Positions 12,301 through 24,404 are shown, counted from the first letter of the stretch. The stretch is 64,000 bases of DNA from Humulus lupulus (GCF_963169125.1 NC_084801.1:74093696-74157695), one strand, 5' to 3'. Translations and numbers: made by a program. The notes: generated by a model from the letters alone, not told the origin.

Positions 12301-12525
12301 AACACGAGAGTCCAGAGCCGTACATTCGAAGTTGGGGATCTTGTCCTACGGAGAGTATTTCCTGCTACGCAGGATCCGGGAGTAGGAGTCCTCGGACCCA
12401 ACTGGGAAGGCCCCTACAAAGTCCAAGAAAAAGTGGGCCATGGGACGTATCACTTAAAGAGACTCGACGGTTCTAAAGTCCCGCGCGCCTGGAACGCGGA
12501 GCACCTCCGCCGTTACTACCAGTAG
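6371..12525 (+). pseudogene. E1 gag-pol polyprotein (gag, PR, RT, RNase H, second RNase H, integrase)
   Basis: The first in-frame ATG is at 6371 (upstream codons are also open). The frame shifts by one at a run of nine C, 6826-6834, then stays in one frame to the stop at 12523-12525 except for TAG 9604, TGA 9733 and TAA 10633. Domains in order: acidic coiled-coil gag N-terminus; gag core about 7250-7760; zinc-knuckle-like [14 protein letters not shown] near 8225; protease core [12 protein letters not shown] near 8800; RT with FMDAYSGYNQIKM and YVDD at 9973-9984; RNase H to about 10640; second RNase H from about 10820 with VDGAS, NNEAEHEA, YSDSLLV and DTLAKLA; integrase with an HHCC zinc region near 11480-11610 and D, D, E in WGIDLVG, VSDNGKQF, NGQVEAV. 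A second, archaeal-type RNase H is typical of Tat elements. As written the protein would be interrupted; each stop is one C-to-T change from a conserved codon in E2. Confidence 0.9.
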
Positions 12526-13080
12526 GCCCCGGACCATCCAGTCGGAAGTCCTTGGTGAAATTAGCAAAAGTGAAAAATGTGGAAATAATCCTCCCTGTTG
12601 TAAAACTCACGCCTAGCAGGCTAATTTAATGAAACACGGAGAGATTCACTCCGCTTTTACTGCACTTTTTATCCCTGTGTTCAAAGCTGCGTTTTAACAA
12701 GTGACCACGCGGTCCGGAGACGTCCGGACCCCACGCTCACTTGGGGGGTATACATGGCTAAGGCATAGCCATACGCCCCTTGAACAAAACGTACACAGAA
12801 CACCACTTATGTGCTAGCATTGTGTTTGAAATTTTTAAATTGTTTGAAATGTTTAAATTGTTAAGCTTAGGTTTATTTGTTGCCATGAACATGCTTGCAT
12901 TACGTGTCATATGTGCATTATGTGCTTATATGAAAATTGCCATGGAAATGCCTGCCATTATGTATCATGAAAATTATCTCCTGTGTAGCCCAGCGATGGA
13001 CGGGACTGGGGGTTGAGGCACGTTCATAGAGCTACGCCAAAACACCCCCAACTCCCTGACAAGTCCTTTGCAGAATTCTC
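12526..13080. other. E1 pol to tandem array spacer
   Basis: Noncoding on the sense strand, AT-rich from 12780, with no recognisable domain. The antisense gene ends beyond the array, so this is probably 3' untranslated sequence of gag-pol. Confidence 0.5.
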
Positions 13081-13420
13081 CGCGATCGCTGTAGAGCTTT
13101 GCTTCGCAAGCTCCAGCTCCGGGTCTCGGAAGGCGAAAGATGGCAAGATCCGCGAGCGCTGTAGAGCTTCACTTCGCAAGCTCCAGCTCCGGGTCCCGCA
13201 AGGCGAAAGATGGCAAGATCCGCGAGCGCTGTAGAGCTTTGTTTCGCAAGCTCCAGCTCCGGGTCCCACAAGGCGAAAGATGGCAAGACCCGTGATCGCT
13301 GTAAAGCTCTGCATCGTAAGCTCCAGCTCCGGGTCCCGCGAGGCGAAAGATGGCAAGATCCGCGACCGTTGTAAGCCTTGCTTCGCAGGCTCCAACTCCG
13401 GATCTCACAAAATAATGCAT
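13081..13420. repeat. 70-bp tandem array in E1
   Basis: Units start at 13081, 13151, 13221, 13291 and 13361 (cgcgatcgctgtagagct-like starts), exactly 70 bp apart, about 4.8 copies at roughly 85-95% similarity. Each unit contains tgcttcgcaagctccagctc and gaaagatggcaagatccg. Period 70 is not a multiple of three and the frames are not conserved. It lies between pol and the antisense gene, where Tat elements are known to breed tandem repeats. Confidence 0.9.
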
Positions 13421-14064
13421 GACAAGCTCCATGGCCATTGCAAGTTTCAGCTCCAGAAGCAGACATGCTCGATCCCCCACTCACAGCCGGCCTTGCTTCG
13501 CAAAGCCCATGCGCTTAGGATCATACCTGGTGGGCGTGGCGATTTTCCCGACAGCAATGAGCCTTGCCTCGCAGGGCTCCATGCCAGGTCCCTGAAGTCA
13601 GCCACCATGAGGTTCGCAACAACAGTTAGTTTTGCTTCGCAAAGATCTAACCTTAAGTCTAGCGACGCTCACCAAAAGAACTCCCGTTCCAAACAATGGA
13701 ACGACTCACATTAGCAATCCCAGCGAACAGTATAACTACAAGTCCCGGGATTGGCTATTTGCCTTAGGAAAGCTAAAATACGGTGAAAGGAGCCTGGCCG
13801 TTGGAACCAGGAAACCTTCGTAACCTAGAAACTACGTGGGAAAAGACATCATCCGTTAAAGTTTCAAGTGGGAAGTGCATAGGTTTTGGCCGTTGGAACC
13901 AAAACCCCATACGCCCCTACAACAGTTTCTACCGTATAAATGTCTACCCTAAGCGCAAAGATAAATAAAGAACTCGGCAGAAAAGAAAGGAGAATGCTAT
14001 GATTATGGCAAAAATGTCCGCAATGAAAAACTCAAAATGAAAAATAATTAAAGATAAAACCCCT
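13421..14064. other. E1 spacer between tandem array and antisense gene
   Basis: Partly repeats short motifs of the array (tgcttcgca, gccttgcctcgcag) and then turns AT-rich. No gene seen. Confidence 0.4.
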
Positions 14065-17000
14065 TCAAGCATTGGGGGTAACTACAGCTTCCACGACCGC
14101 AGCTTCGGGGGCATCGGTTTCAACTGAGGCTGGCGGAGTCGGCTCATTGGAAGGCGGAACTTTGTCATGAGAAGGTTCAGAGGTCCCCGCCTCTCCGGGA
14201 TCTCCCGCCTCAGGAGCTCCACCACGTTCGTCAATGTTGTAAGTTTGGACGTACGCCTCTGGGCCCTGATCCCACACGAGTAGCTTCTCCCTCATGGCTT
14301 CAGCATCATCTCCCAGATAGCCTAATACCTCCGCGTTCACTTTCCAGAGTTAATGCATGAGGACCACATGCGATATATTAATCGTCCTGTTCAGTATCAC
14401 CTCAGCATCCTCCTTCTCCTTCAAGCGCTCCGCCTCGGAGGTTGCCAGCTGTGCCTCCGCGACAGTTAGTTGAGCCCTCAATTTTTCCATTTCGGCCTTG
14501 GAGGCATCCCGCTCCCCCTTAAGAGAATCAATCTCCTTGCGCTGCTCCCTATTTTGGTTCAGCACGGATTGCTTCTCGGTCACATGCCCCCTGGCAGTGA
14601 ATTGCAAGGCCCCGATCTCTTTATCCTTCTCGGTGAGCCCCAACTGCAGCATAGACACGAGATCCCTGCTCCTCTTATGGAGTTGCTCCTCCTCGTGCAG
14701 CTTACTCTGAAGAGTGGAATATTCCTCTTGCCGCTTAAGGAGGAGATCATTTTTTGATTGCAAGCGAGCTTCCAGGGTATCCTTCTCCACCTTGGCTTGG
14801 GACAGCTCTTCCCGGAGCTTGGAGTTTTCGGCCTTCATCCCTGTCTAAACTCATTCTCTGCCTTGGCCCGGTACTCTTGATATTTGGCAAGATATTTCTT
14901 CTCCGCCTCTTCTTCAGCCGTGCGCCGGGCCTGATCAATCTTCTCCGAAGCCCCCAAGGCCTGTTGGGTCAATTTCTGTTTCTCCGTCTCCAAGGCCTGG
15001 CGAGCCAGTTGGCTCTCCTCCAGCTGAACCAGAACTGCACCAACCTCCCGGAACGAGCGTTCCGCGATCATAGAGGCCTGCAAGGAAAGACAACAGAATG
15101 AGCTAAAGCCGGACCAAAAGACAGGTGATCCCAAAAAATAACAACTGACGGCTTACCCCGGACAGTTGCTGCTTCACAGCGTGTGTCAGCAACAGCGGAT
15201 CCTTGCTGCTACTGATGGCCCATTTCTCAGAATTGAGCTCGCATAATCTCAGGGCCATGTCCTCCATCATCTCAGCTCCGAACGGCGCCAATGCACGTCC
15301 GAGCCTAGGCACCAGCCTCTTCTCCAAGGCTGGACCATCCAGAACCGCTCCGGCCGGGTGAAGGGATCTCACCCCCTCGGCCAGCTCAGCTCTCTTCACG
15401 GCAGACAAGTTATCTGCCCTTCCCTGAGTAACAGCCTTCTCCGCCTCTAACCGCCTCTTCAAAAAACTATCGGCCCGTCTTACACCCTCCAGGAGGGCAG
15501 CGGGGAAACTGGTTGGCTTCCGTGGGAAGTGGAACTTCAGGCCAGGTAGAGGAAGGTTGGTTGTCTGAGAAGAAGGAGACCCCGGAAGGGTGGACCCCCT
15601 TTGGGCTGGGGGAGGAGGCAGATGGGGTATTAAGGCCCCGGTCTGTTGCTTTTGCTGCTGCGGCAGCAGAAGTAATTGCCCTTGTTGCTGCTGCTGGTTT
15701 GAATGTTGTGGTTGCTGCAGCTGTGACGTTGGTGATTGTCTCTGTTGTTCTTGTTGCTGCTGTTGTTGTAGTTGTGCTTGCTGTCGTTGCTGTTGTTGTT
15801 GCCTTCGACCAGGAGAAGAGTGTCTAAGGCGTTTCTTCTTAGCACCCTCAGCATCTTCTCCGGGACGCTTGCTCACCCCAGTTGTCTTCACGGGGAACAC
15901 AAGCCCTTCCCCGTCGCTGCTGCTACTCGAGACCATCATGGTCTCGGAAGGCCCGTCAGCAGGAGACTTCTCTACCCTCGGAGACACTTGCGCCTCGCCA
16001 CTCGTCTTCTTGGGGGAGGCAGTTTTACCTCCCCTACCAGCCTTGGTCTTCCGTCCTTTCCCCGTGGAAGGGTCTTGGCTAGTGGCAGCCTTCTTAATGA
16101 GCAAAGTCACTCTCCCCAACATCTTGGCTTCTGGATACTCTGCAAGAAGCGTACAAAGCAAGGTTAACGAACCAACAAGCAATGAGAAAGAAAATAAGTA
16201 AGAAGCGGCAATCAACAAAAAAGCACAAGCAAGCGCGCCAGCAGGGAACAAGAAACGAGAAAAAGAAAAGTTTGAAAGGGACGACCATGCACGAGAAACG
16301 TGGATGGCCTTCCCCGAGCAAAACAAAACATCGCTTCCTGCTCCAGGAAACTCCCGTACTCCTTGAAGTCCGGGAATGACATGCTGAGGGAAGAAGGGTC
16401 AACCATGATGACACCTTCTGGCAGACTACCGTCACTCAGACACCCGAGGAGCTCATCTACCCTATCGCAATATCTGTCGAAGGGTATCCTACGCGGATCT
16501 AGCCTAAGGAAACGGGGATCAAACCCCATCTGAGAGGTCCGGGAAACCTCAGACAGGCTGGGGGTGTGGATCAATCGAAAACTAGTCTTACCTCTCCCGG
16601 AGGTACTAGCCCCCGGAGCCCCTTCGTTAGGGTAAGCCGCGGCGTGGCGAGCCTCGATCTCCTCTTCCTCCGGCTGGGGGTCGGGGAACCTCTCCGCCCA
16701 ACTAGGAGATAAAGTATTTTCGTCCCGGGCTGCTTGGGTGATCACCTTAGACAGCTCCAGGGCAATCTGCTCCCGGATGTCAGCTGACACCTGAGTTTGC
16801 CCCCTGCCACTCACTGGCTCGATGTTTTGGAAGGAGGCAAGTAACCCGTACTCCCTCAACGATTCGGAGGTCACAAGTCCCTCCACTTTCAACTCTTCCT
16901 CAGAAAGCCCTTCGTAGAACTTGGACCTCCTTATCATCTCCGCGCAGCGAGGTGTCCGCGGAACGACTTCTGCAAAATTCAAATACGAGCGTTAGAGACC

Positions 17001-17891
17001 CTACCAAAAGGCAAATCAAACGCAAAGAAACAAAGTTGAAAAGGAGAGGAAGGAACACTTACCAGGGATTTTGAAGTCCAAAGATAGGGCTGGCACCCTC
17101 TTCAGCGGAAAGCCAGTCGTCAGGAACCAGTATTCCCGGAGGTCTGGAACCCTCGCGGTATGACAGGTGGGGCACATCACGTCCGAGTGCCTTTCCAGCC
17201 TGTAAAACCCCACCTTGTCTGAATGACCCCTCATAGGCTGAGACTTCAACCCGTAGAAGTACAGCACCTCCTCTGGGGTAGGAGCCTCCAATTTCCGGGA
17301 CTTGCAAAAGATGAACCACCCTGCTAAGAGCTTGTAGCTGGGAGGAATCAACTGGAAGGGGGCCATCCCCGCCTTCACACAGAAATTGGCAAAGTAGCTC
17401 CTTAGGGGCAAGTGCGCCCCACACACTATGTGTGCCCAGCTCCAGGCACCGAAGCCTTCGTGACTCTGACTAGCCGACTCGCCCATCACCGACAGACGAT
17501 GCCACATCAGACCTGGGATGTTCTTCAGGCCTGCCTCGGAGGAATACAGCTCCAGCATGCCATAATTCCTGAAAAGGTTCGGCTTTTGGTCCATCTCCCA
17601 GATGGAACTATTGGAAGTCGGTGGACTAGCCGCGACCACTTTCGCCTTTCCTTTCCCCTTTGCGCCAGCGACAAGGGAACCCTTCTCTTGGGCAGAATCA
17701 GCCTCCCCCACAGCAAGGAGTTGTTCCTTTGGGATGTTCGTCACTGGACAAAAGAAAGAAAGAAGAAAACACTCTAAGCAGTCAGCACCCTTGTCATACC
17801 CTAGTGGTATCAAAGGCGTCGGGGAGACCCTCCCCGAAAACTGCTTGGAGAGGCTCCCACCGAGCTTACCGAGGGATTGGCACCATGCCAC
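14065..17891 (-). CDS. E1 antisense spliced gene: gypsy-type 'putative transposase' and coiled-coil protein
   Basis: On the strand opposite gag-pol. Exons with plausible GT-AG borders: a short first exon ending near 17870 (start codon unclear); about 17743-17058, with GAHLPLRSYFANFCVKAGMA and APTPEEVLYFYGLKSQP; about 16972 to about 16300, with DPRRIPFDRYCDRVDELL; about 16146-15158, serine and lysine rich, then a glutamine-rich stretch (15830-15650) and a basic helical part; about 15080 to 14350 and on to 14065, a long coiled coil (KAENSKLREELSQAKVEKD) and an acidic, proline-rich tail. A stop near 14845 and another near 14350 interrupt the last part unless further introns remove them. The N-terminal half matches the family annotated as 'putative gypsy-type transposase', related to plant mobile domains; no catalytic function is shown. 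Homologous to the antisense gene of E2. Confidence 0.7.
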
Positions 17892-17899
17892 CCGAAGGG

Positions 17900-18433
17900 C
17901 AGCAAGGAACCAGACTCCGACTCTGAGCCTAAGCCCACCAAAAGAAGTGTTTTTCCAGAGAAAAACACCCTAAAGGTGTTCATGCTTATGCCCTAAAACA
18001 GCATGAACATGCCTACTTATCGACTCACATCAATCACATGCCTACCAAAGCCCTATTCACACATGCACATAAGCAAAAATGGCAGAAACATCTACTCTAA
18101 CAACTACCAACAACCTAAGGTTTGGGAGGAAAGAGCAAAGTAGAAATACTTACTGATATTCGGGTAGTTGGAGGTTGAAGGGGTAACTGGATCACTGCAC
18201 AGCACGATCGCGAGAAGTAAAAGCTGCAAAGACGAACGGCGATTCAATCCAGGAACTTCGGCGAATAAACCCACTGCCAAATCAAAAGAAAAGTTTCCAG
18301 ATACTTACCAAAAGAAATGGCAAGTTCGGGGGAACGTAAGCTGGGAAGCCTGAGAGTTCGAAGGTTTGGAAATCTGAAAATCCTAAAGATGGAGAATCTG
18401 AAAGAATAAAGAGGAAGAAAGGTCCTTTCCCTC
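17900..18433 (-). other. Leader region of the E1 antisense gene
   Basis: About 540 bases between the TATA box and the first recognised exon. It contains possible leader exons and introns that I cannot delimit. Confidence 0.35.
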
Positions 18434-18444
18434 GTTTTTATAGC
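18434..18444 (-). promoter_or_regulatory. TATA box of the E1 antisense gene
   Basis: The minus strand reads GCTATAAAAAC in a GC-richer setting, pointing toward the antisense gene and outside the LTR. E2 has a similar box (TATAAAAAG) at the equivalent place, which supports function. Confidence 0.55.
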
Positions 18445-18897
18445 AGGGAGGAAGTCGTTTCGAATTCCTCAAATGAACGGTCCCGATCTTCCCATTCCGT
18501 GTGCATCAGATCCAACGGCTGGAGAGGAAGCGACGATCCTATTTATGACTCCTCGGATGGGAATAAAGTATTTATTTCCCATCATTACACCACCTCGGGC
18601 CCGGAGTACCATTAAAAACCGTCAAATCATTATTCAGATGACTGACGCACGCATACTCAACCAGTCACCTCACGCACACGTCTTGGTCGCAGAACCATTC
18701 CCAGAATGACACGTGGTCCTTGCCGCATTTGAGTACTTAAGTTCAAACAGAAGAAATTCCCTTTCTTTTTCATACTAACACTCAGGCGGGAAAAAGGAAC
18801 CCTTCCGGGAACGCAGAAGGTGCCCCCTCGCCTAATCTAAGAAATCGAAATACCCGGAGGACTGTACAAGCTCCCGGATCTCTCAAAGCTCCGTGAC

Positions 18898-18910
18898 CTT
18901 GGGGGGTAAA
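18898..18910 (+). other. E1 polypurine tract
   Basis: CTTGGGGGGTAAA immediately before the 3' LTR, the expected plus-strand primer position. Confidence 0.8.
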
Positions 18911-19796
18911 TGTTATCCAGATTTCCGGATAGCGTTTAGATTGATGTCCTTGGGGAAGCAGAATTATCGATGTCTTTCACGGTAGGTGACCAGAGCTCGC
19001 GGATCCACAGAAAGGCTTCGCCTCTCCTGTTTAGTATCCGGATTACTCTTCCAAGCAAGCACAACACGGAAACTCGTCGACTCTCCCGGACTCCCGAAGG
19101 ATACCCCTCGGGGAGGCCCCCTCCAGGAGAGGCTCTTCGAGTGGTCTCCGCGGAAACAGTTCCGTGCCTCGTACAGAACAAAACCGATCGGTCGAGTCCG
19201 GGAGAAGGCATATTTGGAATAATATCCGTCTGACACAGGATCCCGCCTGACACGCCCGTCAGGTCAAAGCCGCACACATCCCAGCACGCCTATGGGTACC
19301 TTTTCGCCTACTGTTCTGCTGACAACTTGGAAAAGACGGCTGACTTTGTGTGTTCCCCATACTTTCACGTAAATATACCCACATAGAGTCTTGTAGCCAT
19401 GCTACTACAGTAATTGTATCCCCTATTTATGGCTGGTGTAATTAAGACTCATGTACGTAGAGAAAAACCCTAATCCGAAACCCTAGCTATAAAGACCCCT
19501 TGATTTTACAAGAAGAGGGACGAACAAATCACATAGCAAAAACTCTACTAAAATCTCTCTAGCTTCATCTTCTTCAAGAGAACCCGAGAGAAACACTGTG
19601 AGTGTGTGAAGTTCTTGTGCACCAGCCATCTTACTGTAACCTTTTCCAAGTATAATAACATCGACTCGTGGACTAGGGCTTGTTAACGCCTGAACCACGT
19701 AAAAACACTGTTTGTTTAGTTACATTTCAGCATTTCTACAGTTCTTATCTTTTTATTATTCTGTTAGTTATTCGTTTCCGAAAAACTCGGTAAACA
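18911..19796 (+). repeat. E1 3' LTR
   Basis: Starts TGTTATCCAG and ends GGTAAACA, 886 bp. Followed by AATCC, the target duplication. Confidence 0.95.
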
Positions 19797-19801
19797 AATC
19801 C

Positions 19802-20290
19802 CTTCTCTCTCTGTCCAATATTCTTAATATTTATAGAGAAATTCCATTGACAGGTTTGGGTAACCGCGTGATTCAATCACGGATTTATATATTTATTAAA
19901 TTTAATACAAACAATTCTCATTTATACTGGGATATGATTTGATCATGAAATAAATGATCTCCTAATTTCTTAAATATTAAATATGGTAGGTTGGTCATAA
20001 ATAATCGTATAAAAGTACCTAAGTCTTTGGGGATCCACGGGTACGCAGTATATTTGAATTATCACGAACAAGATAACTCTCTAAGCTTGTACTGCGGTAG
20101 CCATTTGAATATCATGAGCTCGTGCTTCACAATCTTCATGTATGTAGCTCTGGTTAAACCCAAGACGCCTAACACTGGAGTTGCTTACGTGGATAATAAA
20201 CAGATATCATTTCCTTGGTTAATTCTCCGTATATTTATTTTCCAACCTTACCCGAGTTGAATGAAGGACTCGAGCTGAAATTAGGGTACA
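19802..20290 (-). repeat. E0 5' LTR, outer part
   Basis: Continuation of the E0 LTR after removal of E1. It holds tatttata at 19828-19835 (minus-strand TATAAATA), the same TATA type as in the E2 and E4 LTRs. The outer edge is placed near ttagggtaca at 20290; it cannot be confirmed because the other E0 LTR is outside the window. Confidence 0.5.
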
Positions 20291-21332
20291 ACAAAAACTA
20301 TGTTGGGTTACCATGTATGGAAGTCCAACTCTTTTATTGAAATGGTTGACTTTTGACCAAATTTTTTAATACTTAAACCTGTGGTTAGTTTTGATTACAT
20401 AATTTAAGACCAAATGACTCATATAGCGAGTTAAGCACTATTTAAATTACAAAGTGTAATGGTCCTGGATTAAGATGACGTTATAGATTGCAATTTCTAA
20501 TATGACTAATTTTCTTGGTTCGTAGGGTCGCGCACCAGCCCACATGAACTCAGGGGCTTTAGGTGGTTCTCTGAACCACCTTAACATCACGTGCTAGGCG
20601 GGTTGTCTTGTGGCGCATGTCATTATAATGAAGGGGATTCACTCTTTGAATTGTAGAGGGTCACGACGCTTGTAGGGGGCATCGCGCTCAAATTGGGAAC
20701 TTTGGCCAAATGGGGTTTTTAAGCTCGAGAACTCAAACCTAAAAGCTAGGAAGGGTTGCACTAATCGGTTTAGTAGAAGTCGAGGTCCAAGAGGGTAGTA
20801 AATAGTGTCAAAGCTTTTAATTAGCTTAGATCTTGATGATTACCCATTATTGTGTTGTGACTAGGTTATACCGTTAGCGCTCGGGAGTAGGGATCGCACT
20901 CGGGAATGCCATACGTTATTTTGCTCGGGACTCGAGGTAAGAAAACTACACCCCGAATGTAATCAGGGCTTGAGCCCCTGTTAATGATTATGACTATGAT
21001 TATACCTGTGATTATTTTATTAGGCATGCTTGTATATGTTTCATCTGATTGTGTGCTATGCAATCTATATGTTTAATTATATCTAATTTGAAAACTCAGC
21101 ATAAGGGGGCCGGGGATGGAAATAATCGTGTGGAATGTGGGCCATTTTGGCTAGGGCAACCTGGGAGTGCAATATGCACTTGGTTAGCCCCAACGCCACC
21201 TAAATAATTAGAAGTGCAATCTTCACTTGTCTAACTTATTTGCTGTTTAATCTAGACTATGTGTTTGTTTGAGAAGGGTAGATATTGTTAATCTTATTGT
21301 TCATATTCTGTTGCTTATTTGAATCAGTTGGT
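20291..21332. repeat. Degenerate LTR-like sequence, left part
   Basis: Contains gtgttgtgactagg, a ctcgaggtaagaaaac stretch and agggcttgagcccctgtt, which recur in the LTR family at 53905-56298 and 62344-64000 (gtgttgtgactagg, caggtaagaaaacgg, cagggcttgggccc). The plus strand resumes at 26355 after E4. No open coding region. Confidence 0.4.
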
Positions 21333-22343
21333 GTTGACCGCGTTTTTGGCCAACGACATTTAGACGTCAAAAATGAAAAAAACCTTCAAGAGAAATAAAC
21401 GACATAGACGATTTTTATAGTGGTTCAACCCCAATGTGTTGGTAATAGCCTAATTCACTTAGAGTTGTGATTATAGATCTGCACTCAAGATCAGATGAAC
21501 ATGAGTCAACTGAGTTTCTTCAGTGCAGATTATAAGAATACAAGAATTCTCTCAAATACAAGTACTCTCTCTCTCTAGAAAATAAGAATTCGAATCAAAA
21601 GTACCCAAAAAGTCCCTTTTATGATGCCATAAGCCTTGTATTTATAGGCTCAGGATCGTACAGATGATATCCCCCATAATCGGGATATTTTGCTATTCTC
21701 ATTATATTTAATTTACAATAATATTCAAAATATAACAGTATACTATATTCATGGGATAAACTGAGAGATTCTCGCGCAAGCCAAGACCGATTCTTGTGGA
21801 AGCCGTTTCTGGGATCTCTTGCGTAGCCCTGCTCTGTCTAGTCATTCCATATGTCATTCAGGCTGGTCAATCACACTTTCACTGGACAGACACGCACCTG
21901 ACTGGGTAGACATGCACTTAACTGGGCAGACATGAACTTGGCTGGGCAGACATGCACTTAACTGGGCAGACATGCACTTAACTGGGCAGACATGCACTTG
22001 CCTGGGCAGACATGCACTTGCCTAGATAGACATGCACTTGGCTGGTTGGACATGGTCATGACTGATCGGCCAAGGTTATGCCTGGGCAGACAAACATGTG
22101 ATTGGTTGGACAAGGTCATGCCTAGGCAGTCAAACATGTGACTGGTCGGACAAGGTCATGCCTAGGTAGTCAAACATGTGACTGGTCGAACAAGATCATG
22201 CCTGGGCAGCCATGACACTTATCTGGGCAGTCAAAATTCTTCACTGGTCTACCGGGTCACTCCTAAGCCAGATCACCCAACCATTCCTTGCAATTTGTCA
22301 TTTCTATTGCCACGTCATCAGACTCCAATTTTTGGGGATAACA
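21333..22343 (-). repeat. E4 3' LTR
   Basis: Plus-strand ends TGTTGACCGCG and GGGGATAACA, about 1011 bp. Contains tatttata at 21639-21646 (minus-strand TATAAATA) and a 20-bp tandem array. Followed by TTTTCCCCCCAAG, a polypurine tract on the minus strand. Confidence 0.8.
21880..22240. repeat. 20-bp tandem array in the E4 LTR
   Basis: Units of the form ctgggcagacatgcactta recur every 20 bases, about 8 regular copies. The array then changes to 40-bp composite units (actggtcggacaaggtcatg plus cctaggtagtcaaacatgtg). The 40-bp form is also at 26060-26230 in the truncated LTR copy. Confidence 0.85.
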
Positions 22344-22356
22344 TTTTCCCCCCAAG
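22344..22356 (-). other. E4 polypurine tract
   Basis: Plus strand ttttccccccaag, so CTTGGGGGGAAAA on the minus strand, abutting the LTR edge at 22343. Confidence 0.75.
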
Positions 22357-24404
22357 TTTATTATACGATTTACTCGTATGATAAAGTTTTTCTCTAGCAA
22401 AATGTTTTTGAGGTCATCCAAAAGCTTCCATCCGGTCGATAACTTTCATGTAAACCCACAATTGAACTTGTCTTTTGATTTCTTCAAATTCTATTTTTTG
22501 ATCCTATTGTAGTATCGACCACGAGTAAGAAAACATGTTTGTGCCCCATGCCCTTGAGATTTATTGTCCTTTCGGACCTTATAGCTAATTGGTCATTATT
22601 TTTTGGCCCTTGAATGCATACGTGATAAATGGTTTGTTGGAAAATATGCATATGGCCAATCGACCATTTTCATCTAACTGCTCGGACAATGCGTATGCCC
22701 CAGGCTGCTTGGATGGTCACTACCAATTTGCTTGGATGCACGTCTAAGCCACTCGGTCATGCCCAATCTGCTCGGTCACTTGCGCTACCCGATCAGACAC
22801 GCCAGCTCCAACCGCTCGGATGCCAGTTCCAACCACTCGAACGCCTGCTCCAGCCGCTCGGACAAGCATGCAGTCGCTCGAACGATCCTCCAACCGCTTG
22901 GATGTAGCTTCCCAGATGCATCACTCCTTCCCAGCCGATCGGACCCTTGCTGCCAGCTGATCAGACACAGCCTTCTTCTGCTTAGACGCCAAGGCACCAC
23001 CTTCCAAATGCACGCCTGGCTGCTCGGATGTGCCCTATCCGATAGGACACGCAGCCAGGTCGCTCGATGTTTAGCCTCGGATGCGCGGCACCACCACTCA
23101 GGCATATGCTTAGGCAACCATGCCATATGCCAAAAAATTATCCCTCCAAAACCATCAAAGCACCTTGTTCTATTCTCCCAAAAGTATTTTGAGAGATTGA
23201 TTTCTCTCAATCAATCTTGGGGAAAAATTGACTTCTCTTCTCAAAGAAATTTTTTCACCATGTGGTAAGTATTTTTACTTTGCATTCATTTACTCGTGTT
23301 TGTTTGATTCACTCCAGGGACTCATCGATGTTATTCATGCTAAACAACAAAGTTTCCTACTCGATCGGTGATACATGTTTAGCCTACCAAGGAAGTTGTA
23401 TCTGCTCTCCCGACTAGGAAAACTTTGCACCTGATCAGCTAAACCTTGTACCCGGCTAGTAGTTTGCTCTTTATTCTTGTGAAGACAATTGTTGCTTAGC
23501 GGCTTTGATATTTTCTCTTACAGCTGAGTTGTTGGCATTTATACTTTAATTTTCTTTTCTAACTTAAAACATTCTAAGTATTTTTTAGTCTTAAAACGTT
23601 ATAAGTCTTTTGTGAATAGTAAAGTCACTCTGATGTATGCCTTATATTTTCGCATGAGTACTTAGTTTTCTAACTTAGAAATTTTAGACATTTCATAAGT
23701 CACTACTAAGTATACTTTCTCACACTCTTATTGCTCTAACATTTTATGAGCATAATGTTTATTGTCACACGAATATCTGCTTCTAACTTGAAATTTTAAA
23801 AAATTCCAAGTTACTTAAGCTTTGTCAAACAAGTTAGCTTAATGGCCTTTTTGGACTTCGAAAATTTACAAGTCAGCCTAAAAACAGATATATTAACTCG
23901 TGCTCTTATTTCCTGTGTTAAATTATATACCAGTATACCCCATGTGCCCCCCAAGTGATTGAGGGTTGAAAGATCCTTAGTCACTTTCTACTTGACCGAA
24001 TCTGTTCGAACAGTTAATTACTCGTGAAACACATAGAATATATGGAAAATATTCGAGCAGTTGAACACTACTTGAACGTATCGACCAGTTGAACACTGTC
24101 CGATTTTACTGACCAGTTGAACACTGCTCAGATAACTAACACACATGCATATTTGTAGCAAGAATCGACCACGCTGCACGTAGTCTCTTTTATTACTCGT
24201 AAATTAAAAAGGACAAAACATGTCTGATAACGAGTCTTAAACAACCAAAATTGTTCAAAAATAAAATGACTGGTTAGCAAATAACCAGCTCATAAAACAA
24301 ACTTAAATACCAAGTCAAACAACTCGAAATCAAGCTACCACTCTGAAAGCGGTATTTAGAAATAATATATCTTTCGATGCTCGCCACTCCAATGGTTTCT
24401 GATC
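22357..24404. other. E4 internal noncoding region
   Basis: Where pol would be expected no pol similarity is seen. 22690-23090 is built from degenerate gctcggac / gatcggac motifs. 24050-24130 repeats gaccagttgaacactg three times. Short ORFs here have no recognisable domain. Confidence 0.55.

Larger units (their letters stand above)
5338..19796 (+). mobile_element. E1: complete Tat-type Ty3/gypsy retrotransposon
   Basis: A 14.5-kb element bounded by 886-bp LTRs with TG...CA ends and flanked by a perfect 5-bp target duplication, AATCC at 5333-5337 and 19797-19801. It inserted in the LTR of E0. Order: LTR, primer site, gag-pol, 70-bp tandem array, antisense spliced gene, polypurine tract, LTR. 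By eye the LTRs differ at about six sites (99.3% identity), so insertion is recent on a plant time scale. Its gag-pol nevertheless carries one frameshift and three nonsense codons, so it is probably not autonomous. Confidence 0.95.

Noticed and set aside
22629..23268. Two overlapping ORFs rich in Arg, Ser and Gln
   Set aside because: Produced by degenerate gctcggac repeats on both strands; no domain, and decayed surroundings.
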